Assembly (NCBI RefSeq): GCF_000518785.1
Contig: NZ_JAEG01000002.1
Location: forward strand, 186,001-250,000
Length of the DNA: 64,000 bases
Source of the DNA: Paenirhizobium selenitireducens ATCC BAA-1503
GTDB taxonomy: Bacteria > Pseudomonadota > Alphaproteobacteria > Rhizobiales > Rhizobiaceae
Direction of reading: 5' to 3'
Under the pieces are notes generated by a model. That model made no database searches. It saw nothing but the letters and a program-made list of their open reading frames with translations, and was not told the origin of the DNA. This document shows positions 45,535 to 56,019 of the stretch, piece after piece (position 1 is the stretch's first letter; each line of letters begins with the position of its first letter). Both the position numbers and the translations under genes were made by a program.

Positions 45535-45828
45535 AACAGGTTCCAACAGTTGAGGATTCCGCAGAACGGGCGGAATCAGCCATGACGAGGGTAATTCTCG
45601 AAGCGTTCATAGCGGTTTCCCTCCCCGAAGAAAACCCGCCACCGCCGCGCCGTCCCGTCACCCACAGGTGGATGGTGGGCGGCCGTCGGAATGAGGCTGT
45701 CGGTGCGCAAGTGCCGCTCTGCGCACTTCGACTGCGACAAATCGGACCCTATGGTTTTTTTCGGGCGACTGTAGCAAATATGCAAAAAATGGGGTGACAA
45801 AGCGCACAAGTTGGGCTAGCGTGAGCCC
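45535..45828. other. Upstream region of proS and the small RNA promoter
   Basis: About 290 bases holding the proS promoter on the minus strand and the alpha-r9 promoter on the plus strand. An open frame of 71 codons on the plus strand lacks a start signal, and I see no other feature. The stretch from 45974 to 46119 behind the small RNA is likewise empty. Confidence 0.4.
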
Positions 45829-45973
45829 ACAAAAGAGGCAGGGAGTTCAAATTCTTGCCAATTCGCGGTCAAGTCTTGGGAGGATCAGATCTTAGGCGCG
45901 CTCGTTCGCAGCCCCTTAAATGGTGAAGGATCACGCGATACTTGAACAAGGTCTTCGGGCCTTGTTTTTTTTT
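45829..45973 (+). ncRNA. Alpha-r9-type trans-acting small RNA
   Basis: A promoter-like pair, GTGACA (45794-45799) and TAGCGT (45817-45822), 17 bases apart, predicts a start near 45829. A strong terminator follows at the end: AACAAGG pairs with CCTTGTT over a C(TTCG)G tetraloop (45945-45966), then a T-run to 45973. The 145-base length and the position between proS and a DUF1467 gene match the alpha-r9 (Smr9C) family described in Sinorhizobium meliloti and other Rhizobiales. Inner hairpins are visible but I have not aligned it to the family. Confidence 0.8.
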
Positions 45974-46119
45974 GCCTTCAGAGATCTTGAAGCATCAGGC
46001 GGCGCCAGGGCCGACCGCTCTTTCCGCTGAAATGACAATTACTTAAGCGCCACTTCTGCGGATCTGAATCAGACTCCGCGCGAAGACGCGTCCATGTGTG
46101 CGCTGATGAAGGCGGGCAA

Positions 46120-46389
46120 TCAGTCGAATTTCGGAAGGAAGTTCGGCAGGCTGTCGAGACCCAAGCCGAAATAGGTCGTCACCAGGTACCAGCCGCCGTA
46201 GATGGCGGCCGACACGACGGTGGTCAACAACACGACCCTGCCGCCGCGAAAACGCGCCGGCGCGCTCTCGACGCTGCCCGGGACAACCTCTTCAGCCTCG
46301 GCCTGGGTCCGCATACCGATCGGCAGAATGGCGAACAGCGTGATCCACCAGATGACGAAATAGACCGCGAAGGCGGAGAGGATGGGCAT
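46120..46389 (-). CDS. DUF1467-family small membrane protein
   Basis: 89 residues with two membrane segments (about 6-26 and 54-72). The family motif YFVIWWITLFAILPIGMRTQAE opens the sequence, divided here by hydrophobicity. It is an alphaproteobacterial inner membrane family of unknown function, and its position beside the alpha-r9 RNA and proS is conserved in rhizobia. ATG 46389 follows AGGAA. Confidence 0.92.
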   Translation of the reverse strand: MPILSAFAVYFVIWWITLFAILPIGMRTQAEAEEVVPGSVESAPARFRGGRVVLLTTVVSAAIYGGWYLVTTYFGLGLDSLPNFLPKFD

Positions 46390-46491
46390 TGTCAGGATTC
46401 CTATAGCTGGCCGGCACAGGCGATGTGCAGGGCCTCGGGCGACTTATAGGACCGCTCGCCGCGCGGCGCAAATGCCAAGACCCGTCAGGGT

Positions 46492-46896
46492 TCAGACCTG
46501 CTCAAGTTCGATCAGCGTTCCGTAGAAGTCCTTCGGATGCAGGAACAGCACCGGCCTGCCGTGGGCGCCGATCTTCGGGTCACCGCCGCCGAGCACCCGT
46601 GCCCCGCCGCTTGCGAGTTGGTCGCGCGCGGCCAGGATATCCTCGACCTCATAGCAGATGTGATGCATGCCGCCGCCAGGGTTCTTGGTGAGGAAGGCGG
46701 TGATCGGCGAGTCGGCGCCGAGAGGCTCGAGCAGCTCGATCTTGGTATTCGGCAGTTCGACGAAGACGACCGTCACGCCATGCTCAGGCAGAGCCTGCGC
46801 CTGCGAGACATGCGCACCGAGCGTATCGCGATAGGATGCGGTCGCAGCGACGAGATCCGGAACGGCGATGGCGACGTGATTGACGCGTCCAAGCAT
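46492..46896 (-). CDS. mce: Methylmalonyl-CoA epimerase
   Basis: 134 residues of the VOC fold. It interconverts (2R)- and (2S)-methylmalonyl-CoA in propionate degradation. Metal ligands are expected in GRVNHVAIAV (His), GGGMHHICYEV (His) and the glutamate of TLIEL. Its ATG follows GGGAG immediately after the terminator of rnj, so it is transcribed from its own signal. Confidence 0.92.
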   Translation of the reverse strand: MLGRVNHVAIAVPDLVAATASYRDTLGAHVSQAQALPEHGVTVVFVELPNTKIELLEPLGADSPITAFLTKNPGGGMHHICYEVEDILAARDQLASGGARVLGGGDPKIGAHGRPVLFLHPKDFYGTLIELEQV

Positions 46897-46904
46897 GAGA
46901 GACT

Positions 46905-46948
46905 CCCTAAAAGACGAAACGCGGCGAAGCTATACCAGCTTCGCCGCG
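46905..46948 (-). terminator. Terminator of rnj
   Basis: A perfect 12-bp stem, CGCGGCGAAGCT with AGCTTCGCCGCG (46920-46931 and 46937-46948), loop ATACC on the plus strand, is followed on the minus strand by TTTCGTCTTTT. It ends the long nuo-birA-rnj array before mce. Confidence 0.88.
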
Positions 46949-46956
46949 AAGATCAT

Positions 46957-48624
46957 TCAGACTTTGGTCACGAACACGGTGACGATCGGCTTCTTGCCCC
47001 AGGCATCGTTGGCCGTGCCACGCACCGCGCGGCGGATGCTCTCGCGCACCATTTCCAGATCCTTGCGCCGCGCACGCGGAATGCTCTCGACTGCGCCGAG
47101 AACGGCGTCATAGAGGGTGTCCTCCATGGATTCGCCCTCCTGGTCGAATTGCGGCAGGCCGAAGGTGACCAATCCCGGATCGCCGAGAAACTCGAATTTG
47201 CTGTCCAGCAGCACGTTGATGGCGACGTGGCCGACATAGGAGAGCTTGCGCCGGTTGGCGATGCCCATCTCGTCGAGATCGCCAAGCAGCTTGCCGTCCT
47301 TGTAGATACGGCCATGCGGCACCTGGTCGATGACCTCAGCCGCACCGGGCGCCAGACGCAGCATGTCGCCGTTTCGCACACGCGGCACGCTCTTGATGCC
47401 GGCCTGCTCCGCGAGCTCCGCCTGGGAAATCAGATGGGCGGCTTCGCCATGCACGGGCACGAGGATCTGCGGTCTCGTCCATTCGTACATCTGCAACAGC
47501 TCGTTGCGCCGCGGATGGCCCGATACGTGGACCAGCGCCTCGCTGTCGGTGACGATGTGAACGCCCTGCTCCATCAGGCCGTTCTTGATCTCGATGATGG
47601 CCTTCTCATTGCCCGGAATGGTGCGCGACGAGAAGACCACGGTGTCGCCGGCGGTCAGCGCCACGTTGCGCATCTCGTCGCGGGCGATCTTGGCCAGCGC
47701 CGCGCGGGGTTCGCCCTGGCTGCCGGTCAGGATGATGACGACCTTGTCGCGCGGGATGAAGCCGAATTCGTCCTCGGCGATGAAGGGCTTCAAGCCCTGC
47801 ATGATGCCGAGATCGTCGGCGACGGCGCAGACGCGCTTCAGCGACGAACCGAGCAGCAGGACCTCGCGGCCGGCCGCTTCGGCCGCCTGGGCGATCGAGC
47901 GGATACGGCCGACATTCGACGAGAAGGTGGTGATCGCGACGCGGCCCTCGGCCGCCTCGATGATCTGGCGCAGCCCCTCCGAGACCTGTTCCTCCGAGGG
48001 CGATACGCCATCGCGCATGGAATTGGTGCTGTCGCACATGACGGCCAGCACGCCCTCGTCGCCGAGCGCGCGGAAGCGCGCTTCGTCGGTCAGCGGCCCG
48101 AGCGACGGATGATGGTCGATCTTCCAGTCGCCGGTGTGGATGACGTTGCCGAGCGGCGTGCGGATGACCAGCGACATCGGCTCGGGGATCGAGTGATTGA
48201 CGCCGACTGCCTCGATCGAGAACGGGCCGACATTGATCACGTCGCCGGCCTTGAACGGGGTTACCGGGATTTTTGCCCGGCTGCCTTCGTAGTCGCGCTT
48301 GGCTTCCAGCATGCCGGCGGTGAAGCCGGAGCCATAGACGGGGACGTTGAGGCCCGGCCAGATGTCGTTGAGGCCGCCATAGTGGTCCTCATGCGCATGG
48401 GTGATGATGATCGCCTTGAGCTTGTTCTTGCGGGCGGCGATGAAGCTGACATCGGCAAGCACGAGATCGACGCCCGGCAGATCGGGACCCGGGAAGGTCA
48501 CGCCGCAATCGACCATGATCCATTCGCGGCTCGACGGGGCGCCGTAGCCATAGAGTGCGAGGTTCATGCCGATTTCGCCGACGCCGCCCAGCGGCACGAA
48601 CACCAGTTCTTCGTTCTTTGCCAT
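46957..48624 (-). CDS. rnj: Ribonuclease J
   Basis: 555-residue beta-CASP/metallo-beta-lactamase nuclease with 5'-3' exo- and endonuclease activity in rRNA maturation and mRNA turnover. The metal motif is His76-x-His78-x-Asp80-His81 (THAHEDHYGG), with VDCGVTFP before it and the beta-CASP TGSQGEPRAAL and HVSGHP motifs after it. ATG 48624 follows AAGGAAAG; the GTG at 48645 would overlap the birA stop. It takes the role RNase E plays in other proteobacteria; rhizobia have both. Confidence 0.96.
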   Translation of the reverse strand: MAKNEELVFVPLGGVGEIGMNLALYGYGAPSSREWIMVDCGVTFPGPDLPGVDLVLADVSFIAARKNKLKAIIITHAHEDHYGGLNDIWPGLNVPVYGSGFTAGMLEAKRDYEGSRAKIPVTPFKAGDVINVGPFSIEAVGVNHSIPEPMSLVIRTPLGNVIHTGDWKIDHHPSLGPLTDEARFRALGDEGVLAVMCDSTNSMRDGVSPSEEQVSEGLRQIIEAAEGRVAITTFSSNVGRIRSIAQAAEAAGREVLLLGSSLKRVCAVADDLGIMQGLKPFIAEDEFGFIPRDKVVIILTGSQGEPRAALAKIARDEMRNVALTAGDTVVFSSRTIPGNEKAIIEIKNGLMEQGVHIVTDSEALVHVSGHPRRNELLQMYEWTRPQILVPVHGEAAHLISQAELAEQAGIKSVPRVRNGDMLRLAPGAAEVIDQVPHGRIYKDGKLLGDLDEMGIANRRKLSYVGHVAINVLLDSKFEFLGDPGLVTFGLPQFDQEGESMEDTLYDAVLGAVESIPRARRKDLEMVRESIRRAVRGTANDAWGKKPIVTVFVTKV

Positions 48625-48641
48625 TCTTTCCTTGATCCAGT

Positions 48642-49409
48642 TCACCCGAAGAAGACGTCGCCAGCAGCGATCGCCATGCGGCCATCTTCGCCGCGGTCGA
48701 GTATCAGCATGCCTTTATCATCGATTCCGCAAAAGTAACCGGAAATCGACCGGTCCGGCAGGTTCACCGTGATTTTTTCACCGATGCCGCAGGCGACCGC
48801 GCGCCAGCGTTCGACGATCCTGGCGATCCCTCTGCCCTCGTCCCAGATTGCCAGGATGTCGGCCATGCTGGCAAACAGATGGGCAAAGAGCTCCGCCGGC
48901 GAGACAAAGACCCCGTGATCGTTGAGCGAGGTGACGGGATAGGCCGTCTCTTCCGGCTTGGCGCGAATGTTGATGCCGATGCCGATCACCAGCGCATAGC
49001 GTCCGTCGGCCAGTCGCTCGCCTTCCAGCAGGATTCCGCAGGTCTTCCTGCGGCCGATCAGGATGTCGTTCGGCCACTTGACGTCGAGCGGCGGCGCATC
49101 GGCGGGAAGCACCTTGCGGATCGCGCCATGGACGGCCAGCGCCACGGCGAGCGGCAAGGAGGCCATCCGCTCAAGCGGTGCCGGGTCGATCAGCAGCAGC
49201 GACGCATAGAGATTGCCGGGTTCGGACATCCAGGCACGGCCACGACGCCCCCGCCCTCCGGTCTGGCTGTCGGCCGTGATCCAGAGAAAACCGAAATCGC
49301 CCGCGCGAGCGCGGGCGAGACATTCCGTATTGGTCGACGCGACGGCGCCGAGGGCCTCATGCCGGAAGTCGTCGAGCGACAACCGGCCCTGTCCGCGCCC
49401 CTCGCTCAA
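48642..49409 (-). CDS. birA: Biotin--[acetyl-CoA-carboxylase] ligase
   Basis: 255 residues of the BirA catalytic domain: [17 protein letters not shown] with the biotinyl-AMP loop, [20 protein letters not shown], and the C-terminal SH3-like domain. It lacks the N-terminal DNA-binding domain of E. coli BirA, so it is a pure ligase (type I) and not a biotin repressor. Its main substrate, AccB, is encoded at the start of the window. It overlaps nuoN by 4 bases. Confidence 0.94.
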   Translation of the reverse strand: MSEGRGQGRLSLDDFRHEALGAVASTNTECLARARAGDFGFLWITADSQTGGRGRRGRAWMSEPGNLYASLLLIDPAPLERMASLPLAVALAVHGAIRKVLPADAPPLDVKWPNDILIGRRKTCGILLEGERLADGRYALVIGIGINIRAKPEETAYPVTSLNDHGVFVSPAELFAHLFASMADILAIWDEGRGIARIVERWRAVACGIGEKITVNLPDRSISGYFCGIDDKGMLILDRGEDGRMAIAAGDVFFG

Positions 49410-50851
49410 TTAAAGAGCGTCTTGGCGGCGGCTTCGGCGGCAGTCCCGAGCGGCCCGCCGACCAGCACATAGCCTACGACGAACAGACCGGAGAGGCCGA
49501 AGACGAGGCGGAGTTCGCCGGCAATGCGCGAGAACTCACCCTTGGCTTCGTCGAACCACATCACCTTGACGACGCGCAGATAGTAGAAGGCGCCGACGAC
49601 CGACGACAGCACGCCGATGATGGCCAAGGCATAAAGCTTGGCTTCGATGGCGGCGACGAAGACGAAGTACTTCCCAAAGAAGCCCGCGAGCGGCGGAATG
49701 CCGGCCAGCGAGAACATCAGCGCGGTCAGCACAATCGCCATGAACGGCTTGGTGGTCGACAGGCCGGCGAGATCGTCGATGTTCTCGACATTGCCGCCTT
49801 CCTTCTGCTTCATCGCCATGATGCAGGCGAAGGTACCGAGCGTCATGATGAGGTAGATCAGCATGTAGGTGATGACGCCGGTGACGCCGGTTTCGGTTCC
49901 GGCGGCGAGGCCCACGAGGGCGTAGCCCATGTGGCCGATCGACGAATAGGCCATCAGTCGCTTGATGTTGCGCTGGCCGATCGCGGCGAACGAACCGAGC
50001 AGCATCGAGGCGATCGCGATGAAGACGACGATCTGCTGCCATTCGGCGAAGATCGGCAGGAAGGCGTCGATGACGATGCGCACGATGATCGCCATGGCGC
50101 CGATCTTCGGAGCGGCGGCCAGGAAGGCGGTGACCGGGGTCGGTGCGCCTTCGTAGACGTCCGGCGTCCACATGTGGAACGGAACGGCCGAGATCTTGAA
50201 GGCGAGGCCGGCCAGGATGAAGACCAGGCCGAAGATCAGGCCGAGACCCGGCTTGCCGGCGGCGAGTACGGTGGCGATCTCGTCGAAGCCGGTATTGCCG
50301 GTAAAGCCGTAGACCAGCGACATGCCGTAGAGCAGCATGCCCGACGACAGGGCGCCAAGGACGAAGTATTTCAGGCCGGCTTCGGTCGAGCGCAGGCTGT
50401 CGCGGTTGATCGCGGCGACGACGTAGAGCGCCAGCGACTGCAGTTCGAGCGACAGGTAGAGCGAGATGAGGTCGTTGGCGGAGATCATCAGCATGATGCC
50501 AAGCGTCGCCAGCACCAGCAGGACCGGGAACTCGAACTTGTCGAGATGGTCGCGGCGGGCATGGCCGACCGCCATGATCATGGCGGTGATCGAACCCACC
50601 AGGGCCAGCACCTTCATGAAGCGGGCGAAGCCGTCCGCCAGATAGGCGCCGCCAAAGGCGGTGCCCTCGGCCGGAACCAGGATCATCCACAGGCCGGACG
50701 CGATCAGCAGTGCGACAGCGAGGCCCATGACGGTCGTCGCCGACTTCTCGCCGGAGAAGACGCCGATCATCAGCAACACCAGAGCGCCGACCGCGAGGAT
50801 CAGTTCCGGCGTGACCAGATGCAGACTAGCGAGGAGTGTTTCAGGGGTCAT
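49406..50851 (-). CDS. nuoN: NADH-quinone oxidoreductase subunit N
   Basis: 481-residue antiporter-like membrane subunit of complex I, one of the three proton channels. It has about 14 transmembrane helices; the conserved Glu/Lys path lies in helices around [13 protein letters not shown] (acidic) and [21 protein letters not shown] (basic and acidic, divided). ATG 50851 is used; TTG 50857 is an alternative. It is the last nuo gene and overlaps birA by 4 bases. Confidence 0.97.
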   Translation of the reverse strand: MTPETLLASLHLVTPELILAVGALVLLMIGVFSGEKSATTVMGLAVALLIASGLWMILVPAEGTAFGGAYLADGFARFMKVLALVGSITAMIMAVGHARRDHLDKFEFPVLLVLATLGIMLMISANDLISLYLSLELQSLALYVVAAINRDSLRSTEAGLKYFVLGALSSGMLLYGMSLVYGFTGNTGFDEIATVLAAGKPGLGLIFGLVFILAGLAFKISAVPFHMWTPDVYEGAPTPVTAFLAAAPKIGAMAIIVRIVIDAFLPIFAEWQQIVVFIAIASMLLGSFAAIGQRNIKRLMAYSSIGHMGYALVGLAAGTETGVTGVITYMLIYLIMTLGTFACIMAMKQKEGGNVENIDDLAGLSTTKPFMAIVLTALMFSLAGIPPLAGFFGKYFVFVAAIEAKLYALAIIGVLSSVVGAFYYLRVVKVMWFDEAKGEFSRIAGELRLVFGLSGLFVVGYVLVGGPLGTAAEAAAKTLFN

Positions 50852-50869
50852 GTCCAATGGATCCTGTCG

Positions 50870-52381
50870 TCAGTTCGCGATGAGCGCAACGGATTGCGCT
50901 GCCTGCAGTGCGGCTTCGTAGTTGTTCACGAGAAGGTCGACCGATGCGGCCGTGGCGTCGAAGATCGGAGCCGGGTAGACGCCGAAGAAGATCGTCAGCG
51001 CAATCAGCGGGTAGAGAATGAACTTCTCGCGCAGCGACAGATCGAGAAGACCCTTCAGGCTTTCCTTCTCCAGCGCACCGAAGACGACCCGGCGATAGAG
51101 CCAGAGCGCGTAGGCGGCCGAGAGGATGACGCCGGTGGCGGCGAACAGCGCGACCCAGGTATTGGCGCGGAAGGCGCCGATCAGGGTCAGGAATTCGCCG
51201 ACGAAGCCGGACGTGCCCGGAAGGCCGACATTCGCCATGGTGAAGATCATGAAGGCCGTGGCGTATTTCGGCATGTTGTTGGCAAGGCCACCATAGGCGG
51301 CGATCTCGCGGGTGTGCATGCGGTCATAGATCACGCCGACGCAGAAGAAGAGCGCGGCGGAAACGAAGCCGTGGCTGATCATCTGGAAGATCGCGCCCTG
51401 CACGCCCTGGGTATTGGCGGCAAAGGTGCCCATCGTCACGTAACCCATGTGGGCGACGGAGGAATAGGCGATGACCTTCTTCATGTCGTCCTGCATCAGC
51501 GCCACCAGCGAGGTGTAGATGATGGCGATGACGGAAAGCGTGAAGACCATCGGCGCGAAGAAGTCGGAGGCCAGCGGAAACATCGGCAGCGAGAAGCGCA
51601 GCAGACCGTAGCCGCCGAGCTTCAGGAGGATGCCGGCCAGGATCATCGAACCGGCCGTCGGCGCCTGAACGTGGGCGTCGGGAAGCCAGGTGTGGACCGG
51701 CCACATCGGCATCTTGACCGCAAACGAGGCGAAGAAAGCGAGCCACAGCCAGGTCTGCATCTCGGCCGGGAACTTGTGGTTCAACAGCTGGGTGATGTCG
51801 GTCGTGCCGGCATTCCAGTACATGGCCATGATGGCAAGCAGCATCAGCACGGAGCCGAGCAGCGTGTAGAGGAAGAACTTGTAGGAAGCGTAGACGCGAT
51901 CCTTGCCACCCCATACACCGATGATGATGAACATCGGGATCAGACCGGCCTCGAAGAACACGTAGAACAGAACGATGTCGAGCGAGACGAAGACACCGAT
52001 CATCAGGGTTTCGAGGATCAGGAACGCGATCATGTATTCCTTGATGCGCTTCTCGACCGAAACCCAGCTGGCGAGAATGCAGAACGGCATGAGCATCGTC
52101 GTCAGGATGACGAACAGCATGGAAATGCCGTCGACGCCGAGATGATAGGCGATGCCGGTGCCGAGCCACTCGCTCTTCTCGACCATCTGGAAGCCGGCGT
52201 TCGAATTGTCGAAGCCGATCCAGACGAAGAGCGAGACGACAAAGGTGAAGACCGTCGTCAGAAGCGAGACATTGAGGATGTTGCGGCGGCCGAGGCTGGT
52301 GTCCTGGCGCGTCAGGAGGAGCAACGCCACGCCGACCAGCGGCAGAAAGGTGACCGTCGAGAGAATGGGCCAATCGGTCAT
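50870..52381 (-). CDS. nuoM: NADH-quinone oxidoreductase subunit M
   Basis: 503-residue antiporter-like membrane subunit with about 14 helices. Landmarks are the conserved [18 protein letters not shown] segment (Glu of helix 5, divided), [22 protein letters not shown] and the acidic/basic channel residues. Its start overlaps the nuoL stop by one base and nuoN follows 19 bases later. Confidence 0.98.
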   Translation of the reverse strand: MTDWPILSTVTFLPLVGVALLLLTRQDTSLGRRNILNVSLLTTVFTFVVSLFVWIGFDNSNAGFQMVEKSEWLGTGIAYHLGVDGISMLFVILTTMLMPFCILASWVSVEKRIKEYMIAFLILETLMIGVFVSLDIVLFYVFFEAGLIPMFIIIGVWGGKDRVYASYKFFLYTLLGSVLMLLAIMAMYWNAGTTDITQLLNHKFPAEMQTWLWLAFFASFAVKMPMWPVHTWLPDAHVQAPTAGSMILAGILLKLGGYGLLRFSLPMFPLASDFFAPMVFTLSVIAIIYTSLVALMQDDMKKVIAYSSVAHMGYVTMGTFAANTQGVQGAIFQMISHGFVSAALFFCVGVIYDRMHTREIAAYGGLANNMPKYATAFMIFTMANVGLPGTSGFVGEFLTLIGAFRANTWVALFAATGVILSAAYALWLYRRVVFGALEKESLKGLLDLSLREKFILYPLIALTIFFGVYPAPIFDATAASVDLLVNNYEAALQAAQSVALIAN

Positions 52382-54381
52382 CAGAAGGAACTCCCGAGCA
52401 TCATCCAGGTAACAAGGGCCGCGATACCGATCAGCATCGCGAAGGCATAGTGATAGAGGTAGCCAGACTGCAGGCGGACGACACGCTGGGTCAGGCCGGC
52501 AACGCCGGCGGCGACACCGTCGGGGCCGTAGGCGTCGATGACGCCGACGTCACCCTTCTTCCACAGGAAGCGGCCGAGCGCCTTGGCGGAACGGACGAAC
52601 AGAAGGTCGTAGAGTTCGTCGAAGTACCACTTGTTGAGCAGGAACTGGTAGAGCACGCGATGCTGCTCTGCGAGAACCTTCGGCGTCGAGGGCGACTTGA
52701 TGTACATGTACCAGGCGGTGACGAAGCCGGTCAGCATGGCGACGAAGGGGCTCCACTTGACCCAGGTCGGGACGTGGTGGAACTCTTCGAGGATCTCGTT
52801 CTCAGGCCCCGTGAAGAGCGCGCCCTTCCAGAACTCGTTGTATTCGTGGCCGAAGAAGTAGCCTTCGAAGACAACGCCGGCGAACACGGCGCCGAGCACC
52901 AGCACGACGAGCGGGAACAGCATGACCATCGGCGATTCATGCACATGGTGCATGACGTCGGCCGAAGCGCGCGGCTTGCCGAAGAAGGTGAGGAAAGCCA
53001 GGCGCCAGGAGTAGAAGCTGGTGAACAGCGCGGCGATGACGAGCAGCGTGAAGGCGAAGCCGGCGACGCTCGAATGCGAGGCGAAGGCGGATTCGATGAT
53101 CACGTCCTTGGAGAAGAAGCCGGCAAAACCGATCATCGTGCCCGGGATGCCGACGCCGGTGAGCGCCAGCGTGCCGATGGTCATGGCCCAGAAGGTATAG
53201 GGAATGTGCTTCCGCAGGCCGCCCATGTAGCGCATGTCCTGCTCGCCGTCGACGGCATGGATGACCGAGCCGGCGCCGAGGAAGAGGAGCGCCTTGAAGA
53301 AGGCGTGGGTGAACAGGTGGAAGACGGCGGCGCCATAGGCACCGACGCCGAGTGCGACGAACATGTAGCCGAGCTGCGAGCAGGTCGAATAGGCGATGAC
53401 GCGCTTGATGTCGTTCTGCACTAGGCCGACGGTCGCCGCAAAGAAGGCGGTGATCGCGCCGATCAGGGTGACGAAGGTCAGCGCATCCGGCGAGAGTTCG
53501 AACAGCGGCGACATGCGGGCGACGAGGAAGACGCCGGCGGTGACCATGGTTGCGGCATGGATGAGGGCTGAGACCGGAGTCGGGCCTTCCATCGCGTCCG
53601 GCAGCCAGGTGTGCAGCAGGAACTGCGCCGACTTGCCCATGGCGCCCATGAACAGCAGCAGGCAGACGGCGGTGATCGCATGGCCCTTGTCGAGGCTCAT
53701 GCCGAACAGGTTGATGACCGCTTCCGTGCTTTCTGCGCCTTCGGCCGGCAGATAGGTCTGGGCGGCGGCGAAGATCGTCTCGAAGTTGATCGAGCCGAAC
53801 AGCACGAAAATGGCAGAAATGCCCAGGATGAAGCCGAAGTCGCCGACGCGGTTGACGATGAAGGCCTTCATGGCAGCGGCGGCAGCCGAGGGCTTCTTGA
53901 ACCAGAAACCGATCAGCAGGTACGAGGCCAGGCCCACGCCTTCCCAACCGAAGAACATCTGCAGCAGGTTGTCAGAGGTCACCAGCATCAGCATGGCGAA
54001 GGTGAACAGCGACAGATAGGAGAAGAAGCGCGGCCGATGCGGATCGTGGTGCATGTAGCCGATCGAGTAGATGTGAACGAGCGTCGACACGGTGTTGACG
54101 ACGACCAGCATGACGGCGGTCAGCGTGTCGATGCGCAGCGACCATTCCACATCGATGCCGCCGGACTGGATCCAGCGCAGGACGGAGACCTTGATGACCT
54201 CGTGGCCTTCGCCATGGCCGAGGCCGACATTGACGAAGACGATCCACGACAGCACGGCGACGATGACCATCAGACCGCTGGTGATGTATTCCGAAGCCTT
54301 GGCGCCGATCTGGCGGCCGAACAGGCCGGCGATGAGGGCGCCGATCAGCGGAAGAAAGACGATAGCCTTGTAGATGAGCAT
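52381..54381 (-). CDS. nuoL: NADH-quinone oxidoreductase subunit L
   Basis: 666-residue distal antiporter-like subunit with about 16 helices and the long lateral helix at the C-terminus that spans the membrane arm. Motifs are [18 protein letters not shown] and [29 protein letters not shown], divided here by function. The full C-terminus is present. It lies 8 bases downstream of nuoK. Confidence 0.98.
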   Translation of the reverse strand: MLIYKAIVFLPLIGALIAGLFGRQIGAKASEYITSGLMVIVAVLSWIVFVNVGLGHGEGHEVIKVSVLRWIQSGGIDVEWSLRIDTLTAVMLVVVNTVSTLVHIYSIGYMHHDPHRPRFFSYLSLFTFAMLMLVTSDNLLQMFFGWEGVGLASYLLIGFWFKKPSAAAAAMKAFIVNRVGDFGFILGISAIFVLFGSINFETIFAAAQTYLPAEGAESTEAVINLFGMSLDKGHAITAVCLLLFMGAMGKSAQFLLHTWLPDAMEGPTPVSALIHAATMVTAGVFLVARMSPLFELSPDALTFVTLIGAITAFFAATVGLVQNDIKRVIAYSTCSQLGYMFVALGVGAYGAAVFHLFTHAFFKALLFLGAGSVIHAVDGEQDMRYMGGLRKHIPYTFWAMTIGTLALTGVGIPGTMIGFAGFFSKDVIIESAFASHSSVAGFAFTLLVIAALFTSFYSWRLAFLTFFGKPRASADVMHHVHESPMVMLFPLVVLVLGAVFAGVVFEGYFFGHEYNEFWKGALFTGPENEILEEFHHVPTWVKWSPFVAMLTGFVTAWYMYIKSPSTPKVLAEQHRVLYQFLLNKWYFDELYDLLFVRSAKALGRFLWKKGDVGVIDAYGPDGVAAGVAGLTQRVVRLQSGYLYHYAFAMLIGIAALVTWMMLGSSF

Positions 54382-54388
54382 AGCCGTA

Positions 54389-54697
54389 TCAGCCCTTCAT
54401 CATATTGACGTCTTCGACCGCGATCGAGCCGCGATTGCGATAGAAGACCACGAGGATTGCGAGGCCGATCGCCGCTTCCGCGGCTGCCACCGTCAGGATG
54501 AACAGGGCGAAGACCTGGCCGACGATGTCGTTCAGGAAGACCGAGAAGGCCACCATGTTGACATTGACCGCAAGCAGGATGAGCTCGATCGACATCAGGA
54601 TGACGATGACGTTCTTGCGGTTGAGGAAGATGCCGAAGACGCCGAGCGTAAAAAGCAGCGCGCTGACAGTCAGGTAGTGGGAAAGACCGATTTCCAT
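54389..54697 (-). CDS. nuoK: NADH-quinone oxidoreductase subunit K
   Basis: 102 residues and three membrane helices. The conserved glutamates in [14 protein letters not shown] and in [16 protein letters not shown] are seen, part of the central proton channel of complex I. The start is ATG 54697 and its end meets nuoL closely. Confidence 0.97.
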   Translation of the reverse strand: MEIGLSHYLTVSALLFTLGVFGIFLNRKNVIVILMSIELILLAVNVNMVAFSVFLNDIVGQVFALFILTVAAAEAAIGLAILVVFYRNRGSIAVEDVNMMKG

Positions 54698-54726
54698 AAT
54701 TCTTGTTCCTTAACCTCTCAGCTGCC

Positions 54727-55341
54727 TCAGATGCCCTGGCCCGGCTTGACCTTGACCACCTTGACGGCGGTCTCAGGCGTGCGGGCAACCTGGCGGGAGA
54801 CGTCCTGCCGCTTGATGTTCGTGCGGTGACGCAGCGTCAGCACGATCGCGCCGATCATGGCCACCAGAAGCACCAGGCCGGCGATCTGGAAGAAATAGAC
54901 GTAGTTGGTATAGAGCACGTCGCCGAGGGCCGCGGTGTTGGTGCGATCGGTCAGCGCCGGGATCGGCATGGTGATCGACTTGGCAGCTTCCGGAGAAATC
55001 GCGCTGCCGCCGATGACGATCAGCAGCTCGGCCGCGACAATGACACCGACCAGCGCACCGATCGGGGCGTATTTCAGCGCGCCGGAGCGAAGCTCGGCAA
55101 AGTCGATGTCGAGCATCATGACGACGAAGAGGAAGAGAACCGCCACCGCGCCGACATAGACGACCAGAAGGATCATCCCCAGGAACTCGGCGCCGATCAG
55201 CAGGAACAGAGCCGACGCGTTCACGAAGGTGAGGATCAGGAACAGGACCGAATGGACCGGATTCCGTGCGGAAATGACCATGAACGCCGACGCTACCGCG
55301 ACAAAGGCGAAGAGATAGAAAAAGAGAGCCTGAAGACCCAT
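54727..55341 (-). CDS. nuoJ: NADH-quinone oxidoreductase subunit J
   Basis: 204 residues with five helices. The conserved pi-bulge region at the third helix is GMILLVVYVGAVAVLFLFVVMML, divided, with a conserved tyrosine. A C-terminal basic tail is typical of alphaproteobacteria. It is separated from nuoI by a 147-base gap, unusually long for this operon. Confidence 0.97.
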   Translation of the reverse strand: MGLQALFFYLFAFVAVASAFMVISARNPVHSVLFLILTFVNASALFLLIGAEFLGMILLVVYVGAVAVLFLFVVMMLDIDFAELRSGALKYAPIGALVGVIVAAELLIVIGGSAISPEAAKSITMPIPALTDRTNTAALGDVLYTNYVYFFQIAGLVLLVAMIGAIVLTLRHRTNIKRQDVSRQVARTPETAVKVVKVKPGQGI

Positions 55342-55488
55342 GTTGGTGCCTTTTCATCTTCCCCCGGGCGCGGGCCCCTGCCCTGCCGCCCGATGACCCT
55401 CAACCGGCATCCCCACCGATCAAGCGCCCCGTTTCAAATTGTGCCGCGGCGGGGCTCGTCCCTCGCCATGGCGCCGTCATACCGCCGA

Positions 55489-55980
55489 TCAGCGGTACGG
55501 CGAATCCAGCGCGATGTTGCGCGCGATTTCGCGTTCCCAGCGGTCGCCGTTGTCGAGCAGCCGGGCCTTGTCGAAATAAAGCTCTTCGCGGGTCTCGGTG
55601 GCGAACTCGAAGTTCGGACCTTCGACGATCGCATCGACCGGGCAGGCTTCCTGACAGAAGCCGCAATAGATGCACTTCACCATGTCGATGTCGTAACGCA
55701 CCGTGCGGCGGGTGCCGTCGTTGCGGCGCGGGCCGGCTTCGATGGTGATCGCCTGGGCAGGACAGATCGCCTCGCAGAGCTTGCAGGCGATGCAACGCTC
55801 TTCGCCGTTCGGATAGCGGCGCAGCGCATGTTCGCCGCGGAAACGCGGGGAAATCGGGCCCTTCTCGAACGGATAGTTGATCGTCGACTTGGGCGCGAAG
55901 AAATAGCGCATCGACAGGAAGAAGGCGCCGACGAACTCTTTCAGGAACAGGGAACTGATAGCCTGGGAAAGACCAGCCAT
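55489..55980 (-). CDS. nuoI: NADH-quinone oxidoreductase subunit I
   Basis: 163-residue subunit with two 4Fe-4S clusters (N6a, N6b) that pass electrons toward quinone. The cluster motifs are [12 protein letters not shown] and [15 protein letters not shown] 55980 follows GGAGG; another in-frame start at 55992 is less well placed. It lies 39 bases downstream of nuoH. Confidence 0.97.
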   Translation of the reverse strand: MAGLSQAISSLFLKEFVGAFFLSMRYFFAPKSTINYPFEKGPISPRFRGEHALRRYPNGEERCIACKLCEAICPAQAITIEAGPRRNDGTRRTVRYDIDMVKCIYCGFCQEACPVDAIVEGPNFEFATETREELYFDKARLLDNGDRWEREIARNIALDSPYR

Positions 55981-56019
55981 CTCAACCTCCAAATCTGCCG
56001 AATGAACGGATGGCCATGA

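Noticed and set aside
42838..45585. 915-codon plus-strand open frame over lolC and proS
   Set aside because: Antisense shadow of two well-supported genes.
46537..48738. 733-codon plus-strand open frame over mce and rnj
   Set aside because: Antisense shadow. It also spans the terminator between the two genes.
49931..52450. 839-codon plus-strand open frame over nuoN-nuoM
   Set aside because: Shadow of minus-strand nuo genes, low-complexity charged composition and no start signal.
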